The notes beneath the pieces are model-generated. The model saw only the letters and a program-made list of their open reading frames with translations, had not been told where the DNA came from and made no database searches. The translations under genes were made by a program, and so were the position numbers. 64,000 nt of DNA from Frankia canadensis (lineage in GTDB: Bacteria > Actinomycetota > Actinomycetes > Frankiales > Frankiaceae), in NCBI RefSeq assembly GCF_900197875.1, contig NZ_FZMO01000334.1, forward strand, positions 1 to 64,000, written 5' to 3'. Positions 15,336 to 25,703 of this stretch are shown here, one piece after another. Numbering within the stretch: position 1 is the first letter of the stretch; every line of letters starts with the position of its first letter.

Positions 15336-17783
15336 TCAGGCCGGGATGGCCGACGCCTCGGATGACGGGTCCGCTCGCGGCTCGACGCCCGTGGCGGGCG
15401 TCGTCGCGCCGCTGCCCGTCCCCGGGAGATTCCCGGCAGGCTCGCTGGTGCCGGCGGGGGCCGCGGTTGCGTCGCTGTCCGCCCGCCCGCCCAGCGCGGT
15501 CAGCACCGCGTGCGCGATCTCGGCCCTGCGAGCTTCGTCGGCCACCGGGCCGCCATCGGCCTCACGCAGGTAGAAGGCGTCGACCACGTCGAGTCCGAGG
15601 GTGGCGACGATCGCGGTGGCCACGTCGAGGCGCAGGCCGGAGAGCTCACGCACGATCCGGAACAGGACGCCCGCGCGGTCGGGGGCCCGCACCTCGAGGA
15701 CGGTGGTGGTCCCGAGGTCGTCGAACAGCACCTGCGGTGGCCCCGGTGTGGTCCACTGCTTCACCCCGGCGTAGTCGCGTTCCCGGGCGGCGAGACGCTC
15801 GGCGATGTCCACCGTGCCGGCGAGCACCGCGCGCAGGTCGGCGAGCAGTTTCGCCCGTTCCGGCGTCCTGCCGTGCGGCGCGGCGACGGCGGCCTGCAGC
15901 AGCGCCCGCCCATCCTGGCTGCGGGCGGAGGCCCGGCGGATGTCCAGGCGGTTGAGCGCGAGGACGCCGGCTGTCACGGCGAGCAGGCCGACCTGGTCGG
16001 CGGTGACCACGACGATCTCGAACATGCCCTCGTCGGGCAGCGGGTTGACCTGGACAACGTGTTCGTCGGGCAGGGCGAGCAGCGCGCGCTGGCGATCGTC
16101 GAGGCGCGGCGGGCAGGGGACCCGCTCGCCGTCGAGGAGGGCGCGGGCGCGGGCGACCAGATCGCCGATCAGACGGGCCTTCCAGGCGTTCCACGCGGTC
16201 GGGCCGGTCGCGCGGGAGTCGGCCTCGGTAAGGCGGTGCAGTAGCGACAGGATCCGGTCGCTGCCAGCGGCGGTGGCGACGGCTCGGATCGTGGCCATGT
16301 CGTCGATGTCGCGTCGAGTCGCGGTCTCCCCCAGCAGCAGGTGATGGCGGACCATCGCGACGAGAACCTCGACGTCCTCGTCGGGCAGACCGAGTCGTGG
16401 GCCGATCCGGCGGACCTGCTCGATGCCCGTGTCGGTGTGGTCGCCGGGAAAGCCCTTGCCGATGTCGTGCAGCAGGGCGCCCAGCAGGAGCAGGTCGGGA
16501 CGGTCCACGTCCCGGGTGAACGCGGCCGCCCGCGCGGCGGCCTCCATCAGGTGCCGGTCGACGGTGAAACGGTGGTACGGGTTGCGCTGCGGTCGGCTGC
16601 GCACGGCTGCCCACTCGGGGAGCAGACGGACGAGCAGACCGACCTGGTCGAGGGACTCCAGGACGCCGACGGCTGCGTCCCCGGTCGCGAGCAGGGCGAC
16701 GAGCGCGTCGAGGGCGGCAGGCGGCCAGGGAGCGGGCATCGGCGGTGCCTCGCGGGCGAGGCGGTCGACGGCGTAGCGGCCCAGCGGCAGGCCGGTGCGC
16801 GCCGCGGCGGCGGCGACCCGCAGCACCAGGATCGGGTCCTTCGTCGGCTCGGCGTCCAGGGCGAGCTGGATCTCGCCGCCCTGGTCGATCACCCCTTCGT
16901 CGAGCGGGCGGCGAACGGGGCGCCGGCCGGGCCAGCGCGACGTGGAGCGCAGGCCGGCGAACGTCCGGTACCAGGTCGCGTCCCAGGCCCAGGAGATCGT
17001 CCGGCCGGCGTCGGCGACCGCGTGGGCGAGCGCCATCGAGTCGGCGTAGCCGAGGGCCTCCGCGACCGCGGTGCCGTCCTGCAGCAGCAGCCGGTCCTGT
17101 GCGCGCCCGGCGCTGAGCCGGCGGATCTCGCCGCGGGCGTCGAGGAGCACCTCGGCGGCGGCCAGCACCCGCTCGGAGGGGACCTCGGCGACCCAGGCGG
17201 CCGCAAGGGCGTGCAGGGCGTCGACGTCACGCAGGCCGCCGCGGGACTCCTTGAGGTCGGGTTCGAGCAGGAACGCGACCTCGCCGAGGCGGGCCGCGCG
17301 CTCGGCGACGGCGGCCGCGAGCTCGGGGAGGCGTTTCGGCGCGCGGGTGCGCCACCGGGAGCGGGCGCGGCGAGCCAGGTCCTTCGAGAGGTTCTCGTCG
17401 CCGGCGATGTGACGGGCGTCGAGCAGACCCAGGGCCGCTTTGAGGTCCTCGTCGGCCACCGCGTTCGCCTCGTCGATCGTGCGCACGCTGTGGTCGAGGC
17501 CGATGCCGGCGTCCCACAGCGGATACCAGATCGCGTCGGCGAGGGCGGTGATGTCCCGTCGTGCGCCGTCGTGCAGGAGGACCAGGTCGAGGTCGCTGCC
17601 GAAGGCGGGCTGGGCCCGGCCGTAGCCGCCCACGGCGACGAGGGCGACGCCCGGGCCCGGGTCGCCGAACAGCTCGAGGAGCACCTCGTCGGCCAGGTCG
17701 GTGAGCTGGCGGCGCAGGGCGGCCCCGGTTGCCGTGGGGAGCGGGTCGTGGCGTCCGCGCAGGATGTCCAGACGGTCCTTCAT
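15336..17783 (-). CDS. glnD: PII uridylyltransferase / uridylyl-removing enzyme
   Basis: 815 residues from the ATG at 17781-17783, behind GGAGGAG. The nucleotidyltransferase core near residue 58 has VAVGGYGRAQPAF and GSDLDLVLL with the paired Asp residues. A central helical domain follows, then an HD phosphohydrolase domain near 437 (LLGALLHDIGKGFPGDH) and two ACT domains at the C-terminus (starting VVVTADQVGLLAVTAGVLAL and LEVRAPDRAGVLFRIVRELS). GlnD senses glutamine and modifies the T-loop Tyr of PII; in actinobacteria the modification is adenylylation rather than uridylylation. It follows amtB-glnK in the same direction after a strong hairpin. Pro/Thr/Gly-rich residues form the C-terminal tail. 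Confidence 0.95.
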   Translation of the reverse strand: MKDRLDILRGRHDPLPTATGAALRRQLTDLADEVLLELFGDPGPGVALVAVGGYGRAQPAFGSDLDLVLLHDGARRDITALADAIWYPLWDAGIGLDHSVRTIDEANAVADEDLKAALGLLDARHIAGDENLSKDLARRARSRWRTRAPKRLPELAAAVAERAARLGEVAFLLEPDLKESRGGLRDVDALHALAAAWVAEVPSERVLAAAEVLLDARGEIRRLSAGRAQDRLLLQDGTAVAEALGYADSMALAHAVADAGRTISWAWDATWYRTFAGLRSTSRWPGRRPVRRPLDEGVIDQGGEIQLALDAEPTKDPILVLRVAAAAARTGLPLGRYAVDRLAREAPPMPAPWPPAALDALVALLATGDAAVGVLESLDQVGLLVRLLPEWAAVRSRPQRNPYHRFTVDRHLMEAAARAAAFTRDVDRPDLLLLGALLHDIGKGFPGDHTDTGIEQVRRIGPRLGLPDEDVEVLVAMVRHHLLLGETATRRDIDDMATIRAVATAAGSDRILSLLHRLTEADSRATGPTAWNAWKARLIGDLVARARALLDGERVPCPPRLDDRQRALLALPDEHVVQVNPLPDEGMFEIVVVTADQVGLLAVTAGVLALNRLDIRRASARSQDGRALLQAAVAAPHGRTPERAKLLADLRAVLAGTVDIAERLAARERDYAGVKQWTTPGPPQVLFDDLGTTTVLEVRAPDRAGVLFRIVRELSGLRLDVATAIVATLGLDVVDAFYLREADGGPVADEARRAEIAHAVLTALGGRADSDATAAPAGTSEPAGNLPGTGSGATTPATGVEPRADPSSEASAIPA

Positions 17784-17853
17784 GGCTGTCTCCTCCGCGA
17801 GCGGAGTCCGGCCGTGGCACCCGTGGAACACCTCGGCCTGCCGGACGCATGGC

Positions 17854-17885
17854 GCGGCACCGCGCTGGTGATCGCGCGGTGCCGC
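17854..17885 (-). terminator. Hairpin between glnK and glnD
   Basis: A perfect 12-base inverted repeat, GCGGCACCGCGC and GCGCGGTGCCGC, with an 8-base loop. It lies in the 161-base gap between the glnK stop and the glnD start. It probably ends or thins transcription from the amtB promoter. No T-run follows, as is usual in GC-rich actinobacteria. Confidence 0.65.
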
Positions 17886-17944
17886 CTCATGTGATGGTGC
17901 GTGGTGGGTGCCGGCGTGGCCAGCACCCGGACGTGCCGGGGTGA

Positions 17945-19569
<1,625 letters not shown>

Positions 19570-19676
19570 TTCACTCCTGTCATCCCCCCGCGCGTTGCGC
19601 GGACACTACGCTCACCCGGTCGCCGGCCACGCTGCGCTCGTCCCGGATCCTCGGGTCCGAAGGTTCGGCAGGATCT

Positions 19677-19714
19677 GTTCCCGACCTGTGTCTAAGCTGT
19701 TTCTGACGTGTGAA
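19677..19714 (-). promoter_or_regulatory. GlnR-type operator of amtB (tandem a/b boxes)
   Basis: On the minus strand the sequence reads TTCAC-n6-GAAAC-n6-GACAC-n6-GGAAC, with exact 11-base periodicity. It fits the published actinobacterial GlnR pattern gTnAc-n6-GaAAc repeated twice, with one mismatch in three of the four half-sites. It lies about 110 bases upstream of the amtB start, and glnR is at 44214-44966. Confidence 0.8.
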
Positions 19715-19836
19715 ATCGCTGAATTGGGCGACCTGTGGCCCGTTTCGGCGGTCTCACAGTGGGTCTCCGGAGACTCTGCGCCCACTTCGGCGTGCTTCCG
19801 TGACTGTATAACTGCACACAGTTACGGTCCGGCGGT

Positions 19837-21210
19837 GTGAGCAGCGTCCCCACGGAGGGCCGGCGCAACGCCGGCGAATCGTGTTCCGAGACCCGCCACC
19901 GCGACGCCGACTCGGGCGCCGATATCGACGCCGACGCGGGCGCCGATATCGACGCCGAAGACGCGTTCCGGGCGCGCCGTGGACGGGCCGACGTCCCGAC
20001 TGCGGCTTCGTGTCCACCAGACCCACCGCGCGCATCCCGCCAGGCGGTCTCGTGCCTCACGGGGCTGCTCCTGGCCGCGCCGATGGCGCTGACGGGCCTG
20101 GCCGGCGCGGCCTGGGGGGCGCCGGGGCCGGCGGCACCCGCCACGTCCTCGAGCCTCGCCGAGGTCCAGGTGGAGATCGACCGCACGAAGGCGGCGCTGG
20201 ACGCGTCGGTCCGGCAGTCGGCGCGGGCGGCGGAGGAGTTCGACGCCGGTCGAATCCGGCTCGCGGCCGCCGAGCGGGCCGCCTCCGCCGCCGCTGCCCG
20301 GGTGGGGCGGGCCAACCAGGCCGTGCGGGCGGCCTCGGATCGCCACCGGGGACTGGCCGTCTCGGTGGACCGATCCGGGGGGTTCAGCGAGCTGTCCCTG
20401 CTGCTCGGCGGTGACCCGCGCCGCGCGCTGGACCGGCTGGGTGCCGTCGACGCGCTGGCGCGCCGCCAGCGGGTGGCCGACGGCGGGCTGCGTCTGGCTC
20501 GCCGGGATCTCACCGAGGCGCGGCGGGAGGCGGACGACGCGCTCGCTGGCAAGAAGAAGATCGTGGATGACCTCGCCGAGCGGAAAAGCGCCCTCGCGGC
20601 CACCGCCACGGACCAGCAGGACCTGCTCGGTCAGCTCCAGGCACGCTTCGCGGAGCTGGAGAAGCGGGCCAGGGCGCGGGCGGAGGCCGCCCGGCGGGCC
20701 AGACAGGCCGCGGCCGCCGCCGCGGCCGCCGCGGCGGCGCGGCAGGCCGCCGCCGAGAGCGCCCGCTACGGACAGCAGGCGGGTGCCGCGGCGGCGGCCG
20801 GCAAGGGCTTCGCCGCCACGCCGGTCACGGCCGCGCCAGCGGAACCGCCGCTGGGCAGTGGCGGCGCCGGGACGGCCGTGCGGGAGGCATACGCCCAGCT
20901 CGGGAAGCCGTACGTGTGGGGGGCGGAGGGACCGGGCACCTTCGACTGCTCCGGCCTGACCCAGTGGGTGTGGCGGAAGGCAGGTGTCGCCCTCAGCCAC
21001 TACACGGGCTCGCAGTGGAACGAGGGGCGGCGGGTGAGCCGTGCCGAGCTGGTCGCCGGTGACCTGGTCTTCTTCCACGCCGACATCGACCACGTCGGCA
21101 TCTACGTGGGAAGCGGAAAGATGATCAACGCGCCGCGGACCGGCGAGGTGGTACGGGTCGAGGACGTCTGGTGGTCGAGCTTCCAGGGTGGAGTGCGACC
21201 GGGTGCGTGA
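19837..21210 (+). CDS. NlpC/P60 peptidoglycan endopeptidase (RipA-like)
   Basis: 457 residues from a GTG. A cytoplasmic acidic N-terminus with a duplicated GADIDAD/E unit is followed by a hydrophobic signal segment (CLTGLLLAAPMALTGLAGAA). Then come a long Ala/Arg-rich coiled coil (about residues 110-290), an Ala/Pro linker, and a C-terminal NlpC/P60 domain. The catalytic residues are visible: Cys in GTFDCSGLTQWVW, His in DIDHVGIYVG, and a following polar residue in MINAPRTG. Such enzymes cut the stem peptide of peptidoglycan during cell division. The gene is divergent from amtB, so the 270-base gap holds both promoters. Confidence 0.9.
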   Translation: MSSVPTEGRRNAGESCSETRHRDADSGADIDADAGADIDAEDAFRARRGRADVPTAASCPPDPPRASRQAVSCLTGLLLAAPMALTGLAGAAWGAPGPAAPATSSSLAEVQVEIDRTKAALDASVRQSARAAEEFDAGRIRLAAAERAASAAAARVGRANQAVRAASDRHRGLAVSVDRSGGFSELSLLLGGDPRRALDRLGAVDALARRQRVADGGLRLARRDLTEARREADDALAGKKKIVDDLAERKSALAATATDQQDLLGQLQARFAELEKRARARAEAARRARQAAAAAAAAAAARQAAAESARYGQQAGAAAAAGKGFAATPVTAAPAEPPLGSGGAGTAVREAYAQLGKPYVWGAEGPGTFDCSGLTQWVWRKAGVALSHYTGSQWNEGRRVSRAELVAGDLVFFHADIDHVGIYVGSGKMINAPRTGEVVRVEDVWWSSFQGGVRPGA

Positions 21211-21309
21211 GTCCGCCCCGGAGCTGGCCGGGTCCGCCGGCCCTGGGGCGGCCGAGCCGCTGGCCGGTAGCTGAAGGCCGCCGGCGCGAGCCCAGGGCGG
21301 ACGGAGGGA

Positions 21310-21999
21310 TCAGCGGTCGACGTAGACGAGCGCCGCCGTGCTGCGGCTGATCTCCGCGTCGGTCTGGCCGTTGGGGGTCATGATCCGGATCAGATCGCCG
21401 CGGGAACCCGGCATCACCTGGGCGCCCGGCACGATGGCGGCGTCCTGCAGGCGACGCATGGCCGACTCGTCGGTCTGCAGCCGTTCGGAGATCCAGCTCA
21501 CCGTCACCGGCTGGCCGCCGTTGGCCGGGGCGCGGTCGGCGGAGGCGAGCAGGCTGACCGGCGCGGTGGCCGGGCGTGTCTGCTCCGGGTGCTGCGCGGG
21601 CGGGATCTCGTTGCCGAACGGGCAGCGCTTCGGATCGCCCAGCAGGACCGTCAGCCGCGCCTCGACCTCGTCGGAGATCACGTGCTCCCAGCGGCACGCC
21701 TCGTTGTGCACCAGGGCCCAGTCCAGCCCGATGACCTTCGTGAGGAGCAGCTCCGCCAGCCGATGCTTGCGCATGACGGCGGTGGCGCGCATCAGGCCTT
21801 TCTCGGTGAACTGGACGGTACGGTCATCGGCGAGGGACACGAGGCCCTCGTTGGCCAGGCGAGCCGTCGACTCGCTGGCGGCAGGCGCGCTCACGTGCAG
21901 CCGTTCCACGAGGCGCGCGCGTAGCGGGGGGATGCCCTCTTCCCTCAGTTCATACAGGGTGCGGAGGTACATCTCGGTACTGTCGATCAGTCCAGTCAC
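21310..21999 (-). CDS. ideR: Iron-dependent repressor, DtxR family
   Basis: 229 residues from a GTG at 21997-21999 behind AAGGAG. The winged-helix DNA-binding domain starts IDSTEMYLRTLYELREEGI and has the recognition helix SAPAASESTARLANEGLV. The dimerisation domain carries the primary metal ligands in NEACRWEHVISDEVE (Cys, Glu, His). A C-terminal FeoA/SH3-like domain ends AALVYVDR. With iron bound, this family represses iron uptake and related genes at 19-base boxes such as the one at 4196-4214. An upstream in-frame GTG/ATG region is not supported by a ribosome site. Confidence 0.93.
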   Translation of the reverse strand: MTGLIDSTEMYLRTLYELREEGIPPLRARLVERLHVSAPAASESTARLANEGLVSLADDRTVQFTEKGLMRATAVMRKHRLAELLLTKVIGLDWALVHNEACRWEHVISDEVEARLTVLLGDPKRCPFGNEIPPAQHPEQTRPATAPVSLLASADRAPANGGQPVTVSWISERLQTDESAMRRLQDAAIVPGAQVMPGSRGDLIRIMTPNGQTDAEISRSTAALVYVDR

Positions 22000-22198
22000 C
22001 GGTCTCCTTCGTCCACTCCAGAGTACGCCGCGCCCGTGAAATGCAAGTGCCATGTGTCCCGTGGCGGCTGTGTCCGTCGGACCACCGTGGGCGTCCGTGG
22101 CGACACCCCGAGCGGCGCCCGTCACGGGCCGCCGCAAGTCGGACCGCGCCCGGCTCGCCCGCGCCGGGCACGCCGGGCACGGCACTAGAATCGCCAGC

Positions 22199-22423
22199 AT
22201 GAGCACGACTCAGATCGCACCTGAGACGTCGGACACCCGCACCAACGAGGGTGACGACCACTCCCACTACGCCCGCCGCGAGGAGATCGTCCGCGCGTCG
22301 ATCGAGGGCGGCCGGGTCACCGCGCTGTGCGGCTACAAGTTCGAACCCGTCCGGGACCCCTCGCGGTTCCCGATCTGCCCGAAATGCAAGGAACTTGTCG
22401 AGATAGCCCAGCAGTTCGGCTGA
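22199..22423 (+). CDS. DUF3039 small zinc-ribbon-like protein
   Basis: 74 residues starting MSTTQIAPETSDTRTNEGDD. The second half is the conserved DUF3039 core: HYARREEIVRASIEGGRVTA then LCGYKFEP and FPICPKCKELVEIAQQ. One Cys in LCGY and a CPKC pair suggest a small metal site. The family is widespread in actinobacteria and has no known function. Confidence 0.88.
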   Translation: MSTTQIAPETSDTRTNEGDDHSHYARREEIVRASIEGGRVTALCGYKFEPVRDPSRFPICPKCKELVEIAQQFG

Positions 22424-22622
22424 CCGGCGGTCCGCGCTGCCGGACGCCGCCTCGGCGGCTCCCGGGGGAGTGATTCTCCGGGAGGCTGCCGCCCGCGCCC
22501 CCATGGCCGTACGATCAGCCGCAGTGGCGTCCCGGGTACTCTCGATCGTCGAGAGGCACCGGGCCCGGTGCGCCCGAGCCACCTCAGCACGTCACGACGT
22601 GGTCGTTTCCACCTCGTCCCAT

Positions 22623-22695
22623 GCCCCAGTAGCTCAGTGGATAGAGCGACCGCCTCCTAAGCGGTAGGCCGTAGGTCCGATTCCTACCTGGGGCA
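22623..22695 (+). tRNA. tRNA-Arg (anticodon CCT)
   Basis: A 73-base tRNA with acceptor pair GCCCCAG and CTGGGGC, D arm TAGCTCAGTGGATAGAGC, anticodon loop CTCCTAA (anticodon CCT) and T loop GGTCCGATTCC. The CCA end is not encoded. A 21-base tandem repeat begins two bases after it. Confidence 0.96.
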
Positions 22696-22696
22696 C

Positions 22697-22738
22697 TTTC
22701 TCCCGTGGCGTACGCGTTTTCTCCCGTGGCGTACGCGT
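22697..22738. repeat. 21-base tandem duplication after tRNA-Arg
   Basis: Two identical units beginning TTTCTCCCGTGGCGTACGCG follow the tRNA directly. They do not copy the tRNA 3' end, so they are not an obvious attachment site. Confidence 0.85.
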
Positions 22739-23165
22739 TCGCCGCGGTGGACCGCGGTCCGGCGTGTGCCGGTGCGTGACCTGCGAGCGCGCGGTGTGGC
22801 GTAACGTGGGAAAAATCCGGCGATCCGCCGGTCGCTCCGGGTCGTCCTGACGTGGGACCGGGCGTCGCGGAGCGCGGGGTCGGGATGACAGGCCCGGTGC
22901 GACGAGCGGAGCGGTCCGGCGAGGACCCGGCCTCCGCGGCTGGTGTTCCGCCCGGCTGGTGATGCCGGGACGCGGCGGGACGTGCGATGAGATTCGACGG
23001 TGACGCGGTGAGGATCTCGGGCAGGCGGCGGGATAGTCGACGATCGTCGTACACATGGCGCAACCGCCCCGCCCGATGCCGGCCTCGACACCGGCGACGC
23101 GGCGGCGGACGGTTCGGCGCCGCGGGCGTTCGCCCGCCCGGATTGACGATCATGGAGAGTGCCTC
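22739..23165. other. Intergenic region upstream of the malic-enzyme-like gene
   Basis: About 430 bases with no convincing ORF; probably the promoter region of the gene at 23166. Confidence 0.4.
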
Positions 23166-24371
23166 GTGACCCAGGCCAATCCCGCATACAGCGTCACGGT
23201 TCGCGTGCCGGGCACGGCGCGGCAGGTCATCGACGCGGTGGTCGCGGCGGCTCCCGGGGCCATCACCTGCTACGCCGACGAACCGGACCCGGCCGGCAGG
23301 CGGATCACCCTCGACGCGGACAGCGCAGCGACACTGACCTGGCTCATCCACGCCCTGCGCAGCCGGCTGGGCGCGGACCTGCTGCAGACGGAGGACCCGG
23401 TGTTCGTCGTCGCGTCCACCGGCAAGCTCACCCAGTCCCTGTGCGCGTCCGTCATCACCGGCCACGACCTCGCGCTGCTCGACGCGGACGCCGACCGCCG
23501 GGTCATCCGCCACCTGGCCAGCCACCCCACGCACACCGACCTGTTCACCGGGCGGCCGCGCCGGGTGGCCCTGCTCACCGATGCCAGTGCCGTGCTCGAC
23601 TTCGAGCCGCTCACCGCCGAGGCGGCCCTGCCGGCGGTCGAGTCGCAGGCGGTGCACCTGCACCGGGCGACAGGGCTCGACGTCATCCCGATGCCGATCG
23701 CCGCGCGGGACGCCGCCGATCTGGGGCTCGCGATCGGGATGATCGCCCCCGGCTTCGCGGCGACGGTGCTGGTCCACACGCATGTCAGCCACATCGACGC
23801 GGTGCGCGCCGCGCCGGCGGCCGCCGGCGCCACGCCGTTGCTCGACACACTGAACGACGGCCTCGCCGTGGCGGCGACCGCCGCCGCGCTCAGCCATCTG
23901 CTCGCCCGCGGCCTGCCGCCCGGGCGGGCCCGGGTGGTCGTCGTCGATCCCGCCCGCGGCGGCGACCTCGCTGGCCTGCTGCTCGCCGCCGGCATCCGTG
24001 ACCTGACCCTCTACGACCCGCTCAGCTACGGGATCCAGCCGCTTCACCAGCTCGCCAACGAGCTTGACCTGGTCGTCGACCTGATCGGCCTGGCCTCCCC
24101 GCCGCGGGGAGCGCCCGTGCTGCGCATCCGGCCGGAGACCCCGCCGCCGCTGGCCTCGGCGACCTCCGGACCCCGGCCGCTGCACGCGCTGCCGGGCCTG
24201 CTACGCGCCGCTGTCCGCGCCCACCGGGCGGTCACGATGGCGGCCCGGCTGGCCGCCGTGCGGGCGCTGGTGGATCTCACCCCGCCCGGCGGGCTGCTGC
24301 CGCCGCTCGACCACCCGCGCCTGACGCCGGCCGTCGCCGAGGCGGCGACCCGGGCGCTCGCGGAGGACTGA
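23166..24371 (+). CDS. Malic-enzyme-derived protein with ACT-like N-terminus, active site apparently lost
   Basis: 401 residues from a GTG behind GGAGAG. The N-terminus (YSVTVRVPGTARQVIDAV) matches the ACT-like domain of actinobacterial NAD-malic enzymes. The body then follows the malic-enzyme order: VALLTDASAVLDFEPL for VAVVTDGTAVLGLG, LDVIPMPIAARDAADLG for IDAWPVCLDTQDTDEI, and a Rossmann-like stretch (RARVVVVDPARGGDLAGL). Residues that do chemistry in malic enzyme seem replaced. The YTPGVA tyrosine region reads LLDADA, the GKA lysine reads SQA, and the EDI metal site reads THV. It looks like a conserved pseudoenzyme or regulator. The alignment was done by eye from memory of the family. Confidence 0.6.
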   Translation: MTQANPAYSVTVRVPGTARQVIDAVVAAAPGAITCYADEPDPAGRRITLDADSAATLTWLIHALRSRLGADLLQTEDPVFVVASTGKLTQSLCASVITGHDLALLDADADRRVIRHLASHPTHTDLFTGRPRRVALLTDASAVLDFEPLTAEAALPAVESQAVHLHRATGLDVIPMPIAARDAADLGLAIGMIAPGFAATVLVHTHVSHIDAVRAAPAAAGATPLLDTLNDGLAVAATAAALSHLLARGLPPGRARVVVVDPARGGDLAGLLLAAGIRDLTLYDPLSYGIQPLHQLANELDLVVDLIGLASPPRGAPVLRIRPETPPPLASATSGPRPLHALPGLLRAAVRAHRAVTMAARLAAVRALVDLTPPGGLLPPLDHPRLTPAVAEAATRALAED

Positions 24372-24929
24372 CCTCCGTTCACCGGGTCTGTCGCGTCACC
24401 GGGTCTGTCGCGGCGGCCGGCGATGCCCGGCAGGACAGTCGCGCATGTGTCGGACCGCCGACAGAGTTGGTGCCGGAAAGGCCGCCTGCCGTTTCGGTTT
24501 CCCGCCGCTCCCACGCCGCCGCCGATCGCGCGCCGTTGCACCCCGGTCCACGCGGCGGTCCGCCGACGGGACGGGCCTCATGCACCTTCGGTATTCGGGC
24601 CCGTGTCAGTAATCCACGGCCCCGCGGCGCGGCACGGTCTTTCCCAGGCCTGGGCCATGTGGCCGACAGGTGGCGTGGCGGTAGGCGACGGCTGAAATTC
24701 CGGTAACGAGGTGCCCCGTATTGTCGCGCCCTCGCGCCCGGCATTCCGGTGCCGGCCGGAGATCCGGCTCACCTCGGCCGGCGGCGGGGTGGCGGGGCTC
24801 ACCGCCGGGACGTTCTGCGGACACGCGCTCCCCGCGGCGCGGGCGCTCCCCAGCCGTGGAAGTCCGTGGGCGGAGGGTGCGGTCCCCGCCGGCGCGCTCG
24901 GCGGGGACCGGGCCGTTCAGACCCGGCGT
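24372..24929. other. Intergenic region between convergent genes
   Basis: About 560 bases between the malic-enzyme-like gene and the leftward rifJ homolog. A 17-base duplication (TCACCGGGTCTGTCGCG, twice near 24379-24412) is present. No ORF in it has protein-like features. Confidence 0.4.
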
Positions 24930-25373
24930 TCAGTCGGTCCCAGCTGGCACGAGCTCAAGCAGCGCCTGGGCGGCGAGCTCGTAGCCAAGCGCTCCCAGGC
25001 CCACGACCACCCCCCGTGCGAGTGCCGAGAGAATCGACTCGTGCCGGAATGTCTCGCGTGCCCAGACATTCGACAGATGGACTTCGATCCACGGATTCGG
25101 ATAGTTCGCCAGGGCGTCCCGCAGGCTCCAGCCGTACATCATGAGCGCGCCCGGGTTGACTATCGCGCCGACCGAATCATAGTTATCCTGTATCGCATGG
25201 ATGAGTTCGCCCTCGGACTCGCGCTGGACCGAAACCAGTTTCCAGCCGCGGTCGGCGATCCGGGTGGCGACGGCGGATTCGATGTCCGCGAGGGTGGCCG
25301 TGCCGTAGACCTCTGGCTGGCGGCGGCCCAGTATGCCCAGGTTCGGGCCGTTCAGAAGAAGGAGCGTGCTCAC
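24930..25373 (-). CDS. rifJ: AminoDHQ dehydratase (type II 3-dehydroquinase), RifJ-like
   Basis: 147 residues, the full type II dehydroquinase length. It starts MSTLLLLNGPNLGILGRRQP with the catalytic Arg and the Tyr in EVYG. The ESEGELIHAIQ and VNPGALMMYGWSLRDAL segments bind substrate, and EVHLSNVWARETFRHES carries the general-acid Glu-His pair. In the AHBA pathway this fold dehydrates 5-deoxy-5-amino-3-dehydroquinate to aminodehydroshikimate. The gene is divergent from the AHBA synthase across a 330-base promoter region. A role as a second ordinary shikimate enzyme is possible, but the context favours AHBA. Confidence 0.88.
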   Translation of the reverse strand: MSTLLLLNGPNLGILGRRQPEVYGTATLADIESAVATRIADRGWKLVSVQRESEGELIHAIQDNYDSVGAIVNPGALMMYGWSLRDALANYPNPWIEVHLSNVWARETFRHESILSALARGVVVGLGALGYELAAQALLELVPAGTD

Positions 25374-25703
25374 CGGACCTCATCATCGCTGTAGCCAAGG
25401 GGCCCGGTCGGCCGGCGCCCTGTCGGGCACAATATCGCAGTTACGCTGGGGGTCGCTGCCGGGCGATGGGCGGTAAAATCCCAGCGTGGGTGGGTCTCGG
25501 CAGGATGCTCATGGTGCAATCATTGTCATGTTGTTGTTCATTGCGTGATCGGGTCCGGGTGACGGCAGGCTGTCTCAGGGCGTTGCGGTACCGTCCGTCG
25601 CGCATGCACTCGTGCGGATTCTTCGGGCAACCCAGGGTAATGAACCGTCGACGACCGGGATCCTCGCGCGAACCTATCGTCACGTAAGAAAAGGGTGGGG
25701 ACC
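25374..25703. promoter_or_regulatory. Divergent promoter region rifJ / rifK
   Basis: About 330 bases, richer in A and T than the flanking genes around 25505-25550, with a loose inverted repeat GCAAT...ATTGC near 25517-25544. It must hold the promoters of both transcription units. The rifK ribosome site is AAAAGGGTGGGG just before its ATG. Confidence 0.45.

Noticed and set aside
16341-17894. Open plus-strand frame of 517 codons opposite glnD
   Set aside because: glnD is unambiguous; the opposite frame has shadow composition.
22623-22738. Genomic-island attachment site at tRNA-Arg for the AHBA genes
   Set aside because: No integrase in the window and no second copy of the tRNA end seen; the 21-base repeat does not copy the tRNA.
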